Assembly (NCBI RefSeq): GCF_002288925.2
Contig: NW_022098037.1
Location: 1,266,384-1,330,383 of the forward strand
Reading direction: 5' to 3'
DNA length: 64,000 nucleotides
From: Delphinapterus leucas
Taxonomy: Eukaryota; Chordata; Mammalia; Artiodactyla; Monodontidae
Below the pieces are notes generated by a model, which had not been told where the DNA came from, searched no databases, and was given only the letters and a program-made list of their open reading frames with translations. Both the position numbers and the translations under genes were made by a program. Each line of letters opens with the position of its first letter. Within the stretch, counting starts at the first letter, position 1. Shown piece by piece: positions 52,991 through 64,000 of this stretch.

Positions 52991-53688
52991 GCACACTCTG
53001 CCTTTAGACCCAGACAATGAGGGCCCAGACCTGACACGTTAGAGGGCCCCTGCCTGGCCCTCATTATGTGGAGTCAGCAGAGTCATGGGATGTGGCCATC
53101 TGGAACAAGCATACATCCCAAACTCCCCTTTTAAACTGCTACTTGGGACCTGGAGAATTCCCTGCCCCAGTCATCCTCAAATCCTGCTTCCAGGGCATAC
53201 CAGCAATAAGAAGCCACTGAAGAATTCTATAAAGGAGAATGACACAATCAGATATGTAGGTTACAGAGGGATCTGAACGGCAGATCTAGAGGAGGGATGA
53301 GTAATTAAAGGAGACTCTACTGCTCCAGATATTACAAGGAAATTAAAGCTGTAGCAAAGACAGGAGTAGAGGTAGATTAGTGCTGACCAAACACTGGTTG
53401 AAAGAACTGACCCAATATGGAGATTAAGTGAAGAATCTAGAGTTCTCTTCTATCTACTTTTACTTAAAAAGGATCATATAAAGAACACAGAGATAATTTA
53501 GTTAAACATTTGTTTCTGGCAAGTCATAGACAATAATTATTAGTTCAACTTCTCGTAGAGATGAAGTGGGAAATGCTGTTTATTTATACTCAAATTATTT
53601 CATTCTAAAATTTTAAAGAGGTGGTATGAGTTGACACCTTGCAGAACATTCAGAAAATAAGGCTCAAAAGAAAAAAAACCTAGAAAGA

Positions 53689-53689
<1 letters not shown>

Positions 53690-53719
<30 letters not shown>

Positions 53720-53752
53720 TATATGTATGTGTATATGTATATATATATATTC
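53690..53752. repeat. Compound (TA)n/(CA)n simple repeat
   Basis: Alternating TA, CA and TG-rich units, followed by a short ATTC repeat. Confidence 0.9.
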
Positions 53753-54139
53753 ATTCATTCATTTTTGGGTTATCTCGGGGTACTAGGACTACAAATTATT
53801 TTATTAATCCAGATTTTTAAATTCCCCAAAATAAGTTTTAAATAGGAAAGATAGTGTTAGATTATAGACTAGTCTCTTTACTTCCTTCTTCTCTATACCC
53901 TGCAAATACATTCCCTTAGTTATAAGGAATTTTCCTATTTTGTTACAGTTGTTACTAAAAAATCTATTTAGATGATGGCAAGGCCCCTGACCTTCAACAG
54001 GAAGTGGCCTATAATCAAATAGCATAATTCCATTTGATGCAAAATTGTAAAAAGGGTGAAATGTTGATCAGATGCCATCTCTCGGAGAGGCAATATAGCA
54101 GGGAAGAGGTCTCACAGCACAACAGACCTAAGGAATCCA

Positions 54140-54340
54140 AATGCCTGAGTCTAACACTCGGCTGCATTTATTACGTGACATAGACAATTATTTATGTTCC
54201 ACATACCTCAGTTTTCTTATCTGTAAAATAACAGTAGTAATAACATCAATAGGGTTGATGAGGGAATTAGGGAAATTTATATTTGTAAAGCACTTACAAC
54301 AATTCCTGGCACTTAATAATATGGCCCTTAGTACATCTTA
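54140..54340 (+). mobile_element. MIR SINE
   Basis: 'cctcagttttcttatctgta aaataacagtagtaataaca' and 'tttgtaaagcacttacaaca' followed by CTGGCACTTAATAA. Confidence 0.75.
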
Positions 54341-54346
54341 CCTGCC

Positions 54347-54373
54347 AATAATAATAATAATAATAATAATAAT
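54347..54373. repeat. (AAT)n microsatellite
   Basis: About nine AAT units, continuing into ACT-rich sequence. Confidence 0.95.
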
Positions 54374-54792
54374 AGTATTACTACTACTACTATTTATTAA
54401 TATTAATATTATAAATGCTAGCTTCCCTCTAGTTTTATCACTTTTAGCCAGGGGTTCTTCTCAGGCAAATGTGTACTAAGGCAAACTTAGGTACTAACTG
54501 ATAATTAAGATGTTAGCTGAGGACTAAGGTCAGACCTCTCCCAGGGGTATTTGCATTTTAAAAGGCGATCTTTCAGATAAAATCTTTTTAAAAATCCAAA
54601 GAAGTGAAACCAGAATGGTGGAATGACAGATCATGAGATTAATATTTTAGAGTAGGGGGCCCACTTGCTCAGTCTATTTATGAAAGAAACCAGTAGGGGG
54701 TGGACGACCAAGCGAAGGGCAGGGAAGAATGAAGGAGCTAGAGAGCCAGGCTGCTGCCACCAGAGACCTCCAGTTTGCTCTGCTGCCTGGAG

Positions 54793-54928
54793 CCATAGCT
54801 CAGAGACAGTTACTAGAGTACCCCAAAGGGGCCTGGTCACACAAAGATCTAAAAGCCTGGCCACAGCTCGGAGACAGTTACTAGCGTACCCCAAAGGGGC
54901 CTCGTCACACAAAGATCTACAAGCTTGG
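54793..54928. repeat. 68-bp tandem duplication
   Basis: Two head-to-tail units (54793-54860 and 54861-54928) differing at only a few positions; both contain ACCCCAAAGGGGCCT and CACACAAAGATCTA. They sit in a GC-richer patch of USP44 intron 1. Confidence 0.95.
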
Positions 54929-57900
54929 AAGAGAAGAAAGGGGGATGGGAGTATTTCTTGACACTTCCTATTTTCCTCTACTGGGTTCAGAGCACTTCTT
55001 TTCATTTGCTAATCCACTGCTGAGAAGCTGTATATTAGATCTGTTTGGCTCCAGCAGATAGGATAAGTGATTTGGGGCAGTATATTCATTTTATAGAGAG
55101 TTAACAAAATATTTTTGTACCCCCCACATGTAGATTCTGGTAAAATATTACCTGTATCTATATATAATAGCAATATACAAATAGCCAAGATGTTTTGAAT
55201 GAAATCTATATATAAAGATTAAAATTACCTATATCATTTCTCATATTTAAAAAAAGTTTCACACTTTAAATTTCACTTAACAGCTATGAAATGGCTTTTT
55301 TTAAAACCAGATATGCTATCTTTATTTTAAATACAGATGGATTTATAAATATTCTGAAAGCTTCGCTCTGTCATTCTTCACTGCTTAAAGACAATAAAAA
55401 TTTTAATTTGTTCAAAGAAAACCATTCAAGCTACTCAAACTTTTCATGCCATATAAATGAGCAAGCATCTTTATTTTTACAATTCCCTTCAGCAAATCTC
55501 TAAAGTTTACAAAATAATTGTATTTGACTTGTTGAAACCTAATTATTTTACAGAGTTAGCATACCATTAAAGCAATTATAAAATAGAAAGCTAAAATGAC
55601 TAGAAGAGAAATAAAACGTAAGATCTTATTAGATATGGTATTTATAGTCAAAGGTTTATATCCACACAAACATCAAATAAGATTACAGGTAAAATATTTA
55701 ACTTGTTACGGTTCGACAGCACAAAACTGCTTATACTTACCACACAGTGAGGACTCTGTAGAATCTATTTTAATGGCTCTTCAAACCTCTTCTTGTAATG
55801 AACCCTTTCTACCAGCAGAGGTTCAATGGTCAGATGTAGATAGCCATCTACCAAGTCTTTATCTTCAGACCTAGCCCTTCTGAACCAGTGCCAGGCACAC
55901 TTCAACTCAGCTTACCTATACATCTTGCCTTCACAGAATTAGCTTTTCCAATATTCTCTTATTAAAGATACTGTATTATCATTCAAGTACCCAGGCTACA
56001 AATCTTACACTTTTTTTTTGATTCCTCCCTCCCATCTTTTCCATGCGAACATTCAATTTGTCATATATAGTAGGGTTATCATTCCCCAAGTCTTGATTCC
56101 TTTCCATTTCCAGAACTATCATTCTCATTATGGACAAATCATTCTGAAGCACAGCAGTAACCTCCAAACTGGTCTCTCATCATCCGGACTCTCGCTTTCC
56201 TTCATAGTACTATCCTGCCAAATTAATCTTCAAGTTTGCTTTGAGCCTTTAATGCTTGTACTTAAAATCCTCTGTTCCTCATAGTCAAGTAAAGCAGTGG
56301 ATTTCTAACTTCGACTAAGACTCCTTTAGAAACTTTACATCAGGTTCCAGTAAATGTGTGTATACATGTAACACACATACCTGGAGCAAAAGTTTCACAA
56401 ACAATCCTTATAAAAATAATGTATTCTGATATTTCCTATTCTATTTCATTTAAAAAGAAAATGCTGGTCACAAATCACTAAACGGCAGTTTTTCAAATAC
56501 TGCAATAAAAAAATACTTTACATTTGACAGTCGTGCTTTCAAAATTCTCCAGATTCCAGCCTATCTTCTTCGTCTCATCTTATTACCCCTCTGTCATGAG
56601 CACTCCAGACAAAAGGAATAATCTCCAGTTCATTTCCTGAACTCATCTTCCTCATTCCCTCACTTCCACCTTTAAAAAATTTTATCTATCCTCCAAGGCC
56701 CAACTCCTTCATAAAGTATTTCTAGTTAAGAAAATCTTCTTCCCTCCTAACTTCCTAAAAGGCTTGAATTGTGCCAAATGTGAATCCTTGGGTTTATCTG
56801 TGTGCACATCCTTACTCTGCCAACTACCTGCTGGGTAGGTTCCCTGTGGTAAGGGAGGGACTACTCAAGCATCTTTTATCTCCTTAATAAGAAAAGGTAA
56901 GGGCTTTATGAAGATCCTCTAGGTTCTATAGCCATACTGTTTCAGGCTACCAAATTCTTGGCACAGTCAACTAGTATTAACTGCAGGCCCACTTCAGTTT
57001 TCTTTGTGTCTTTTAAATCAGTGGTTAAGAATAGAAAGTCATTGATCACCAGTGACCAAAACTGTCCCCTCCTCTTAACCAAGTGGCCGTTTTGCCCAGC
57101 TAAGGCAGTTTCCTGATAGTTTGTGATGTCATTATCCTACTTCCTCTGTTCTTAACCGAAGCCTACCATGTGTCTTGTCCCATCCTACGTGCTTCCAGAT
57201 GCCCAAAATAGATCTTACACAAAAGCAGACTGAGAAATACTTCCCCAACCCTAATTGGGGTATTTTAAATTTTGGTATGACATGTAGTGACCCTTTAAAT
57301 AAATATTTGTGCTCCAAATATAAGTATTACTAAAAGCTATAAGAATCACTGAAAAATTAGAAGGGTAACTAATTTTTTACTTCGAAAATGAACAATCCAC
57401 TATAAACTTTTAGTTATCTTTAACATAATGATCTTTCTCAGGTGACCACTCACTTTCCACCTCAGTTTCTTTAGAAAACACTTAGAAGAAAGCATAGAAA
57501 CTACAAGAGGTTAGGTACCACAGATCAGTTATATGAAAGTAATTTAGATTTTCTCATCAGTGCAATTAGTAGCATAGTTTTCAGATTTTTCTCATTAAAA
57601 ATGTTTTTATGGAAGTCTGGAAGTTACCATGAAAAACAAACACAAAAATAGCCAAACTAAATTACTATTTTAAAAAGTGACATAAAATGAGGGAAATGGC
57701 TAATATACATTTCTAGAAAGTATTTTAAAATCTGAATAGTCACTAATATAACATCATCATGCTCTATTAAGAAACTTCCCTCTTTCATAGTTTATACTTA
57801 GTCAAATAATCATCATATAAGATTTACCTTTTATATAATGCCTAGTGTGTCTTATAGGCACAGTTTTTACAACTATCAAAGGATTGTTTAAAACTCTTAT

Positions 57901-60900
57901 AAGACCACATGATAAATTCAAACTCCTGAACATGGCATGTAAGAGTTTTCAAATTGTGGCACAATATGTACTTTTCTACTTTTATCTATGACCAGCCATT
58001 TCCCACACATCTTTTGTTAAAATGTTTTTATATACCAATGACCACATGGTGAATAAGTTCAATTTTTTAAACATTTCATAACTGGGATATGAACTCTTGT
58101 TTCATAGGAAATGGGTATGCACATTTTATATAAATACTTATATAAATTATATACTTATTGAAGAAAAAAACATGTACCACTGGGCATAAAGTAGAATATT
58201 TAAATAAAATTGTCACAGTAACCATCTTTATCTCATTAAAGAAAATTCTCCCGAGACTTCCCAAGAGGGATGGCATATGTTGAACCTTTATTTAACAAAG
58301 ATAATTTTTGTAACAAAACTTATTTTTCTTTTAACAATACCAAATAACCTAAACAGATCCTCTAGAAGCTATTAAAAGTAGGAAGATTTGTTATTTTCCA
58401 TGATAAAAGATAGGAGGAAATGGCAATTTCAATAGGAAGTAGGCCTTAGGAATTACTAACCACCACAATCCTTACATGCATTTGGATAAGAATGAAAATA
58501 ACTATCCACAGTAATTAGGGCAAACCTTACCCACTCCTTATAAGCAGTTTTCAATTTTCCATTTATTTCATGGAACCACCATAGTACCCTGTTCTCTTAA
58601 GAGATGTTTATAAAATGCCAAGGGTCAAGCATAGTGCCTGGTACATATAAAGGGATTCAATATTTTTGAATGAACAAATTATTGAATGAATAAACACAAT
58701 GGGCTCTCTAACTCCCTCTGCTCCGTCTTAGGTATGCTATTATGCCTATTATGTGTTTTGGCACCTCTCCTTGTCAATCATGATGTATTTCCTTTCCTTT
58801 ATCCTTAGAAAGGCTCTGGTTATTCTTTCTTCCTCTAGAGATCTAGAATCTATAATTACCCGGATCTTGCTTGAAACTCATTAAACAATAAAGGATACTC
58901 TTTCCCTGGGCCTTCTTCAAGTCTTAGCATGCCTCTCCTGAGGCACAGAGATTGTATCTAGTTGACCATCTAAGGAAAAGCAAGTTCTGCTGCCAGATTA
59001 TTTGATTTCCTCACCCACCACCGCTTACAAGTATTTCATTCACAGGCAATTTTGTTCCAAAATATTTATCATTATATCAACCCACTGCAGCTAACTTCAT
59101 AACAATAGGGGAAACATTCATAAAAAGATTGACCATTCTACCATGGGTCTAGTAAATTGAGCTCAAATACTTTGTGGGAAATGGCCAGACTGTTATTCTA
59201 GTACATATATGACTTGGCCTAACAAGTATATTCTTGCACTATAAATTAGTTTTCTATGGCATGTAAAACTCCATTAAAAATGAATTTCTTATAATAAAGT
59301 GTTTATGATGTCTGAAAGTGCTATGAAAAATCAATTGTACTTCTTATAGTAATCTTGGTCAGAAGCCAGTATTGGTAGAATCCTTTTATATTTTAGTTAC
59401 TTGTCACCTGTTTGGGCTGGGCCTAATGGCAAAACTGTCCCCATTACTGAATTCAGGAAATGATTGGGCATACATTTCCTATCTTGATTAGACTCCTAAG
59501 CGCATGCTCTCAGCCTCTCTCTAATCTCGCTCAACTAGACAACTCCATTAGAATCTGGCAATGTTCCTTCTGGCTAACATTGCCAGGAGGGAGAAAACTT
59601 CAAAGCATGTTTTTTTCTGCTACCAAGATGCCAAAATGTTGCCTTTCCCTGTACTTCTGTATGATCCAAAAACCCAATTGAGCGAACATTTACAGAGGTT
59701 TTTCCTCCATGTTAAGCAGTAAGTCAGGTGCTAGGGTTACAAATAAAATACAATCAGACTCTGCCTTCAAACAATCCAACAAGCAGAAAATCCTCTTATG
59801 TACTACCAATGCTATAACACTCAGTAAGATTCAAGTGTGTAGAGGAAAAGTTTGGTAGAGGTATATATGATACCTTATTTCTTTCTTTTTGGAGTGCAAG
59901 AAAAAAAATATGTGAAAAAGGGAGGTAAAGACAATTGGGTAGAAACAATATACTTCAAACATTTAACCCAAATCTTCAACGGATTTCCCATTTTAAATAT
60001 TCCAAAAAGTTTATCATTGTATATTACACTAAACATGGATTCACCAATCACTTACATTTTTTTAAGCTTAAAAAAAATGTGGGACATTAATGTTTTCAAC
60101 GAAAAACAAGACTTATGCACAATCAAACCAGTCAAAACACTTCAACTTTCTACCATGTATATGTATTGAACTCTCTGTTCAATATCAGAATGTGTCTAAA
60201 TTTCAATATGAATAGTCTACAATGATAAATACTGGAATGAAAAATCTGCTACCCATTGCAAAATTAATGGCTAGGACACAAAAAGCTAGAGAAATGGCAG
60301 TTCGGGGGAGAGAGGCTAAATGAGACAAAATGTATTAAATCTCTTTCAAATGGCCTGAGACACTAAATTAAGGTTAAAAAGATTAGGGTTCCAAGAATAC
60401 AAAGTGTTCATCTCTTTCAAGACAACTAAGTACTGAATCTCACTGTGATTATGAAATATTCTACGAACATGTGCTTAACTTATGCTTGGCTTTCCTAATT
60501 TGATCACAGTGAACAGCCAATTCTTTTTCCTTGTTTATACCTAAAGCTGGTATTAAAGACAACTCAAAATGGAATTCCAGGCCCAACATTACCACCCCCC
60601 TACTTTTACCCCACAGGCAGCTACTTAACAGATAATAAGGAATTCAAGTGCAGGGCCTGAAAGTCGTATTTCTATGCTAATTTCACAACCCCGTTACTCG
60701 CAGGATCTGACAAGGCTTAAAAATGGGGAGCGGGGGTTTGAGGATAAAGCGGCTCTCTCAAGGCTTGCTTATTTTTTAACTTCCAAAATTAAAACTGCAA
60801 GAAATTATCCAGTTACCAGTAGAATTTACAACAGCTCAAACTTGAAGTCGAAACAATTACCATGTTTCACTTTCTTTTTTATTGCGGGGGTGGGGGAGAG

Positions 60901-61059
60901 GACGAGTCCTACTATTTCGTAAACTTGAGCAGTCATTTTCTTCTCCCTATGCTGACACATTTCTTTATGCCCCCCGAATAAGTTTAGCCTATTAGCATTC
61001 CTTCCCCGAAGGCCAGCGGGAATGGTTTAGAAAGCTGGTATTCAAAAATCCCAAGTGTC

Positions 61060-62340
61060 TCTAAGTGGCAGCAGGTGCTGGCAGTGCCGGGACCCGATCA
61101 ATGGAGGCAAGGCAAGACATTCCTTCTAAATGGAGGACTAGAACCGCCCTTCCAAAGCATCCCAGGGGCGCTTCGCGCATCACTTGGCGGCACTCAGAGC
61201 CAGGAGGAGGATGCGGTTTTATCTCGACAGTGTCAGCTCTACAGAGCGCCCCAGCCCGCATCAGATACACGATCAGATTCGCGATTACATCTCCTCCAAG
61301 CTCCGTCCGGCACGCGGGTCGGGGCACAACTCCCCCTCTGCAGCCCCTCAAGTCCCCCAAATTTTGCCCCTTCTCCCAACTCGTCCCCCGCCCCCAGCCG
61401 AGCGCAGGGTGGCTACGTGGTACCCCTGGCCACAGGGGACGCCGCTCCTGGCAGCATCTCTGGGGACTCACGAGGTGCCGGCACCGGCCAGGGCATCGCT
61501 CGACCCATCTTAACTTCCCAGAGGCGCCAATTCTAAATTCGCCGGACCCGCCGCCGCTGCCGCCACCTCCTCCTCCACGCGCCCCTAGGCTCGCTCCCCT
61601 CAGTCCGTCGGCAGCCCCCTCTCCCTCCCTCAGGACCCCTGCGCCCTGCGCGGCGGGAAAACGCCGCTAAGTGCCTCCCGGCCCTGGGGGCTCCCGTCGC
61701 ATCTCTGCTCCAGCAGGGAGCCTCGCTCCGCCAACCGCCGCAGCCGCGCGCGCCTCTCACGCACACTCACCAGCCCGAGCCGGAGCGGCCATCTTAGCGC
61801 TCATCTCCCGCGCCCCACTTCCCCGCTCCCCGGTGCCGCGGCTACAGCAACAGCGGCGGCGGCGGCGGCCCGGTTGGGCGGCTACGTCAGCGGTGACGCC
61901 GCGGCTGACCCCGCCTCCCTCCCCTCCCAAGCCTTCGGAGGGCCCAAGGGGGCGGGCCGCGCTGCGTGGCGACTGCGGACCCGTGGGTTGCCGGCCTGAG
62001 AGGGAAACCCGCGCCCGGCCTCCGACTGGGCGTCCGGGGATGGATGTCCCCCGGCGCCGCCTGTAGCCCTGCGCGGGCAGTAGAAGCTCCTCCGGGGCGG
62101 GCTTCGCACCTGTCGTAGCCGTCGGGGCCTGGGAGGGGGCATCCAGTGTTTCCTCCCAGCCAGTGAGATGCACAATATCCCCTAGGCGTCCTTACTCCTT
62201 CACAGAATTTCTGCCACTCAGCGCCGAATTGGTTGACAGAAACGCGCGCCAATCTCGTTGTCGTCAGAATCTGCCCAAACTGGCGTAGAAAGTTTTCAAG
62301 AAAACGTTTCCTTCTCGAGGATGCACTCAGGTGTGAGCTC
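61060..62340 (-). promoter_or_regulatory. USP44: CpG-island promoter of USP44
   Basis: This GC-rich, CpG-dense block contrasts with the AT-rich flanks. It contains GGC-repeat sequence near 61852-61870, an inverted pair of CRE half-sites CGTCA-N4-TGACG at 61885-61898, and ATTGG/CCAAT boxes at 62228 and 62249. Long open frames on both strands here are products of GC richness, not genes. Confidence 0.7.
61771..61880 (-). other. USP44: Probable non-coding first exon of USP44
   Basis: On the - strand a strong donor GGGCTG|GTGAGT follows 61771 inside the CpG island, about 11 kb upstream of coding exon 2. The upstream end is arbitrary because the transcription start cannot be read. The exon contains ATG codons (61804 and 61792, same frame) that open a short upstream ORF when joined to exon 2. 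Additional untranslated exons in the 11-kb intron cannot be excluded. Confidence 0.6.
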
Positions 62341-62344
62341 AAGT

Positions 62345-64000
62345 GGCGGCGACTGCTTTGAATTTGGCTTCTTCAGACGGCAGTCGGGCAAGGAAGGTTT
62401 CAGAATGGGAAACTCCCTGAGAAATCAGAGGTAAGGTACACGAAAGTCACCTCTGTCCAGCGTTACTTTACCTGAAATTGCCAATTTAAGGTAATGAAGT
62501 AGATTCCAAAAAGAAACGAAGGGAAGAGACTGAGGGATAAAAATCTGGAGAAGAGTAAAGTCAAGCCCATAGGTACGGGAAGATTAATCCGTTACTGTTT
62601 ATTGAGCTTTTACTTTGCGCTCGGCTCTGAGCCAGTTCTGCGCCGCTACCCCGTGGGGAGTGTGGAAAATGAAAAGACACTGTCTTCCTAAGGGGGGAGC
62701 TTGAAGAATCAGCGAGACAAACGTGCGAAGTTAACATGTCAATGGAGTACAATATCTTGCAATATATAAAGCAAGCTATAAAATTGTTCATATCTTTTAA
62801 TCAGTTCCACTTTGGGGAATATCTTTCAATGATATGACCTTAAAAAAAAATGAGTGCACAAAGCTATTCATAGCATATTATTCAAACAACAAAAATTTGA
62901 AGGGAAAAAAACCCAAATCTAACCAAAAGGAAATGGCTAATTAGCTTCTGGCATATTGGCCTCAGGAATTCTTACGCAGATCACAAAATGGCAATAGCCT
63001 TACCAATTAATACTTGAAAAAATACCAAATATGTACATGAAGGTTCAACTGCATAAAATGTAGTTATGCACATAAAGGTTAAAGATAAAGAATGAATTTG
63101 TATAGTTTAATATGCCTTTCGTTCTTTTTTCTATGTACTTAAGTGCATAATAATTCTTTCCAATTCAAGTCTGTCCCCAGTGCATTCCTCCCACTCAAAA
63201 CACAAACTGCTGTCTTGTAATCTTCCTTACCACCTTCATTTCTAAAATGCACTAACTTCATTATATGAGAGCAAATACTTCTTCCAATTAAGTATTTCTA
63301 GCATACAGTATAGATTTCCCTGTGGTTCCTAGAAAGCAAAATATAACAAAAGTCAAAATCCTTGCTCGTATTTTAATGTCATAAAACCCTTCTGGAAGCT
63401 TGTTTGGCAAACTCTATAAGAGTGCCACCTCTGATGTAGTAATTCAACTTTTAGAAATCCAAAGAGTTTTTACCTGAGACTCAGGCAGCTTAGAAGGCTG
63501 TTCATTTCACTGTTATTTAGAATAGTGAAAATCAGAAATGCGCTAACTGTTCATTACTATTGGAATGGTTAGGTACATCTGGAATAGTCACAGCACAGAA
63601 TATTATATAGTCATCAAAAATCTTATTTTCAAAAAGTAAGAAATGAAGGAATATAGGTCAAGACAACTGTATCTGCCATTCCCATTCCTCTAAAATGTTC
63701 CTTCTTCAAAAATTATCTTATGGCACTACATGACCCCTTCTCCCTCTTTGCAGCAGTTTGGACTGGCATGGACAATAGATCTGTAGAAAGCTTGTTAAAG
63801 CTCTACTCAAACGCTGTTCAAGGAGAAAGAGGGGTTGAAGTGGATTGAATAATGGTTTAAAGGTGCATTGGGTAGGCAAGTGGTGTACACCAGGCAGCAA
63901 GAACCACAAGGAAGCAGAAATCACGAATAATCAGAGGATATAGGGAGTAGCAGCTGAGTTACAGAGAAGCAGCAGTAACATGGGTCTTTACAAGATTCTG
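62345..64000. other. Upstream intergenic DNA
   Basis: AT-rich sequence beyond the USP44 CpG island. 62790-63130 and 63380-63660 look like decayed L1/HAL1-type fragments. No gene is supported. Confidence 0.55.

Larger units (their letters stand above)
50761..61770 (-). other. USP44: USP44 intron 1
   Basis: An 11-kb intron between the putative first exon and coding exon 2. It has a MIR (51287), one SINE (51909), L2 pieces (52730 and about 56180-56740), simple repeats and a 68-bp tandem duplication (54793). From 52.1 kb to the window end no CHR SINE occurs. No convincing gene. Confidence 0.65.

Noticed and set aside
55596..55874. 92-codon ORF in USP44 intron 1.
   Set aside because: No recognisable domain, no nearby acceptor or donor pair in frame, AT-rich context; consistent with chance.
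61060..62175. Several ORFs of 97-201 codons on both strands of the USP44 CpG island.
   Set aside because: GC-rich sequence has few stops; the frames overlap each other on both strands, are proline/arginine-rich and match no domain. Only the short uORF is kept.

Overview
This is a eukaryotic, mammalian nuclear window, most likely from a cetacean (whale or dolphin). The main clue is seventeen copies or pieces of the tRNA-derived CHR-type SINE whose head begins GGCTTCCCTGGTGGCGCAG. Several are near-identical with crisp target-site duplications. They are accompanied by artiodactyl-type L1, MIR, L2 and Tigger/MER2 remnants. Species cannot be fixed from the sequence.

Two protein-coding genes lie tail to tail. 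METAP2 (methionine aminopeptidase 2) is on the + strand, with 11 coding exons from 4190 to 34196. The exons join to exactly 478 codons plus stop. All metal-binding residues and the fumagillin-reactive histidine are present. USP44 (ubiquitin-specific protease 44) is on the - strand, with five coding exons from 50747 down to 38084. They join to 710 codons plus stop. The catalytic Cys and His, the ZnF-UBP ligands and the two CxxC pairs are intact. A CpG island at about 61.06-62.34 kb holds a probable non-coding first exon of USP44. Another CpG island at about 3.86-4.83 kb holds the METAP2 promoter.

Layout: 1-3700 is upstream intergenic DNA made largely of old L2, LTR and MIR pieces. 3.8-34.6 kb is METAP2 with SINE-rich introns. 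About 34.6-38.1 kb is the convergent 3' region. 38.1-61.9 kb is USP44. 62.3-64 kb is upstream DNA with no gene that I can see.

The two genes are not a functional operon-like unit. METAP2 trims initiator methionine from nascent proteins in the cytosol. USP44 is a mainly nuclear deubiquitinase linked to the spindle checkpoint and histone H2B. I found no undescribed molecular system. Points worth a second look are the USP44 start region (an upstream ORF that ends on the annotated start codon, and a stronger second ATG), a NAGNAG acceptor and frame-neutral charged exons in METAP2, possible overlap of the two 3' ends, a SINE inserted inside another SINE, two L1 tails sharing one target site, a strong G-quadruplex motif, and a 68-bp tandem duplication.
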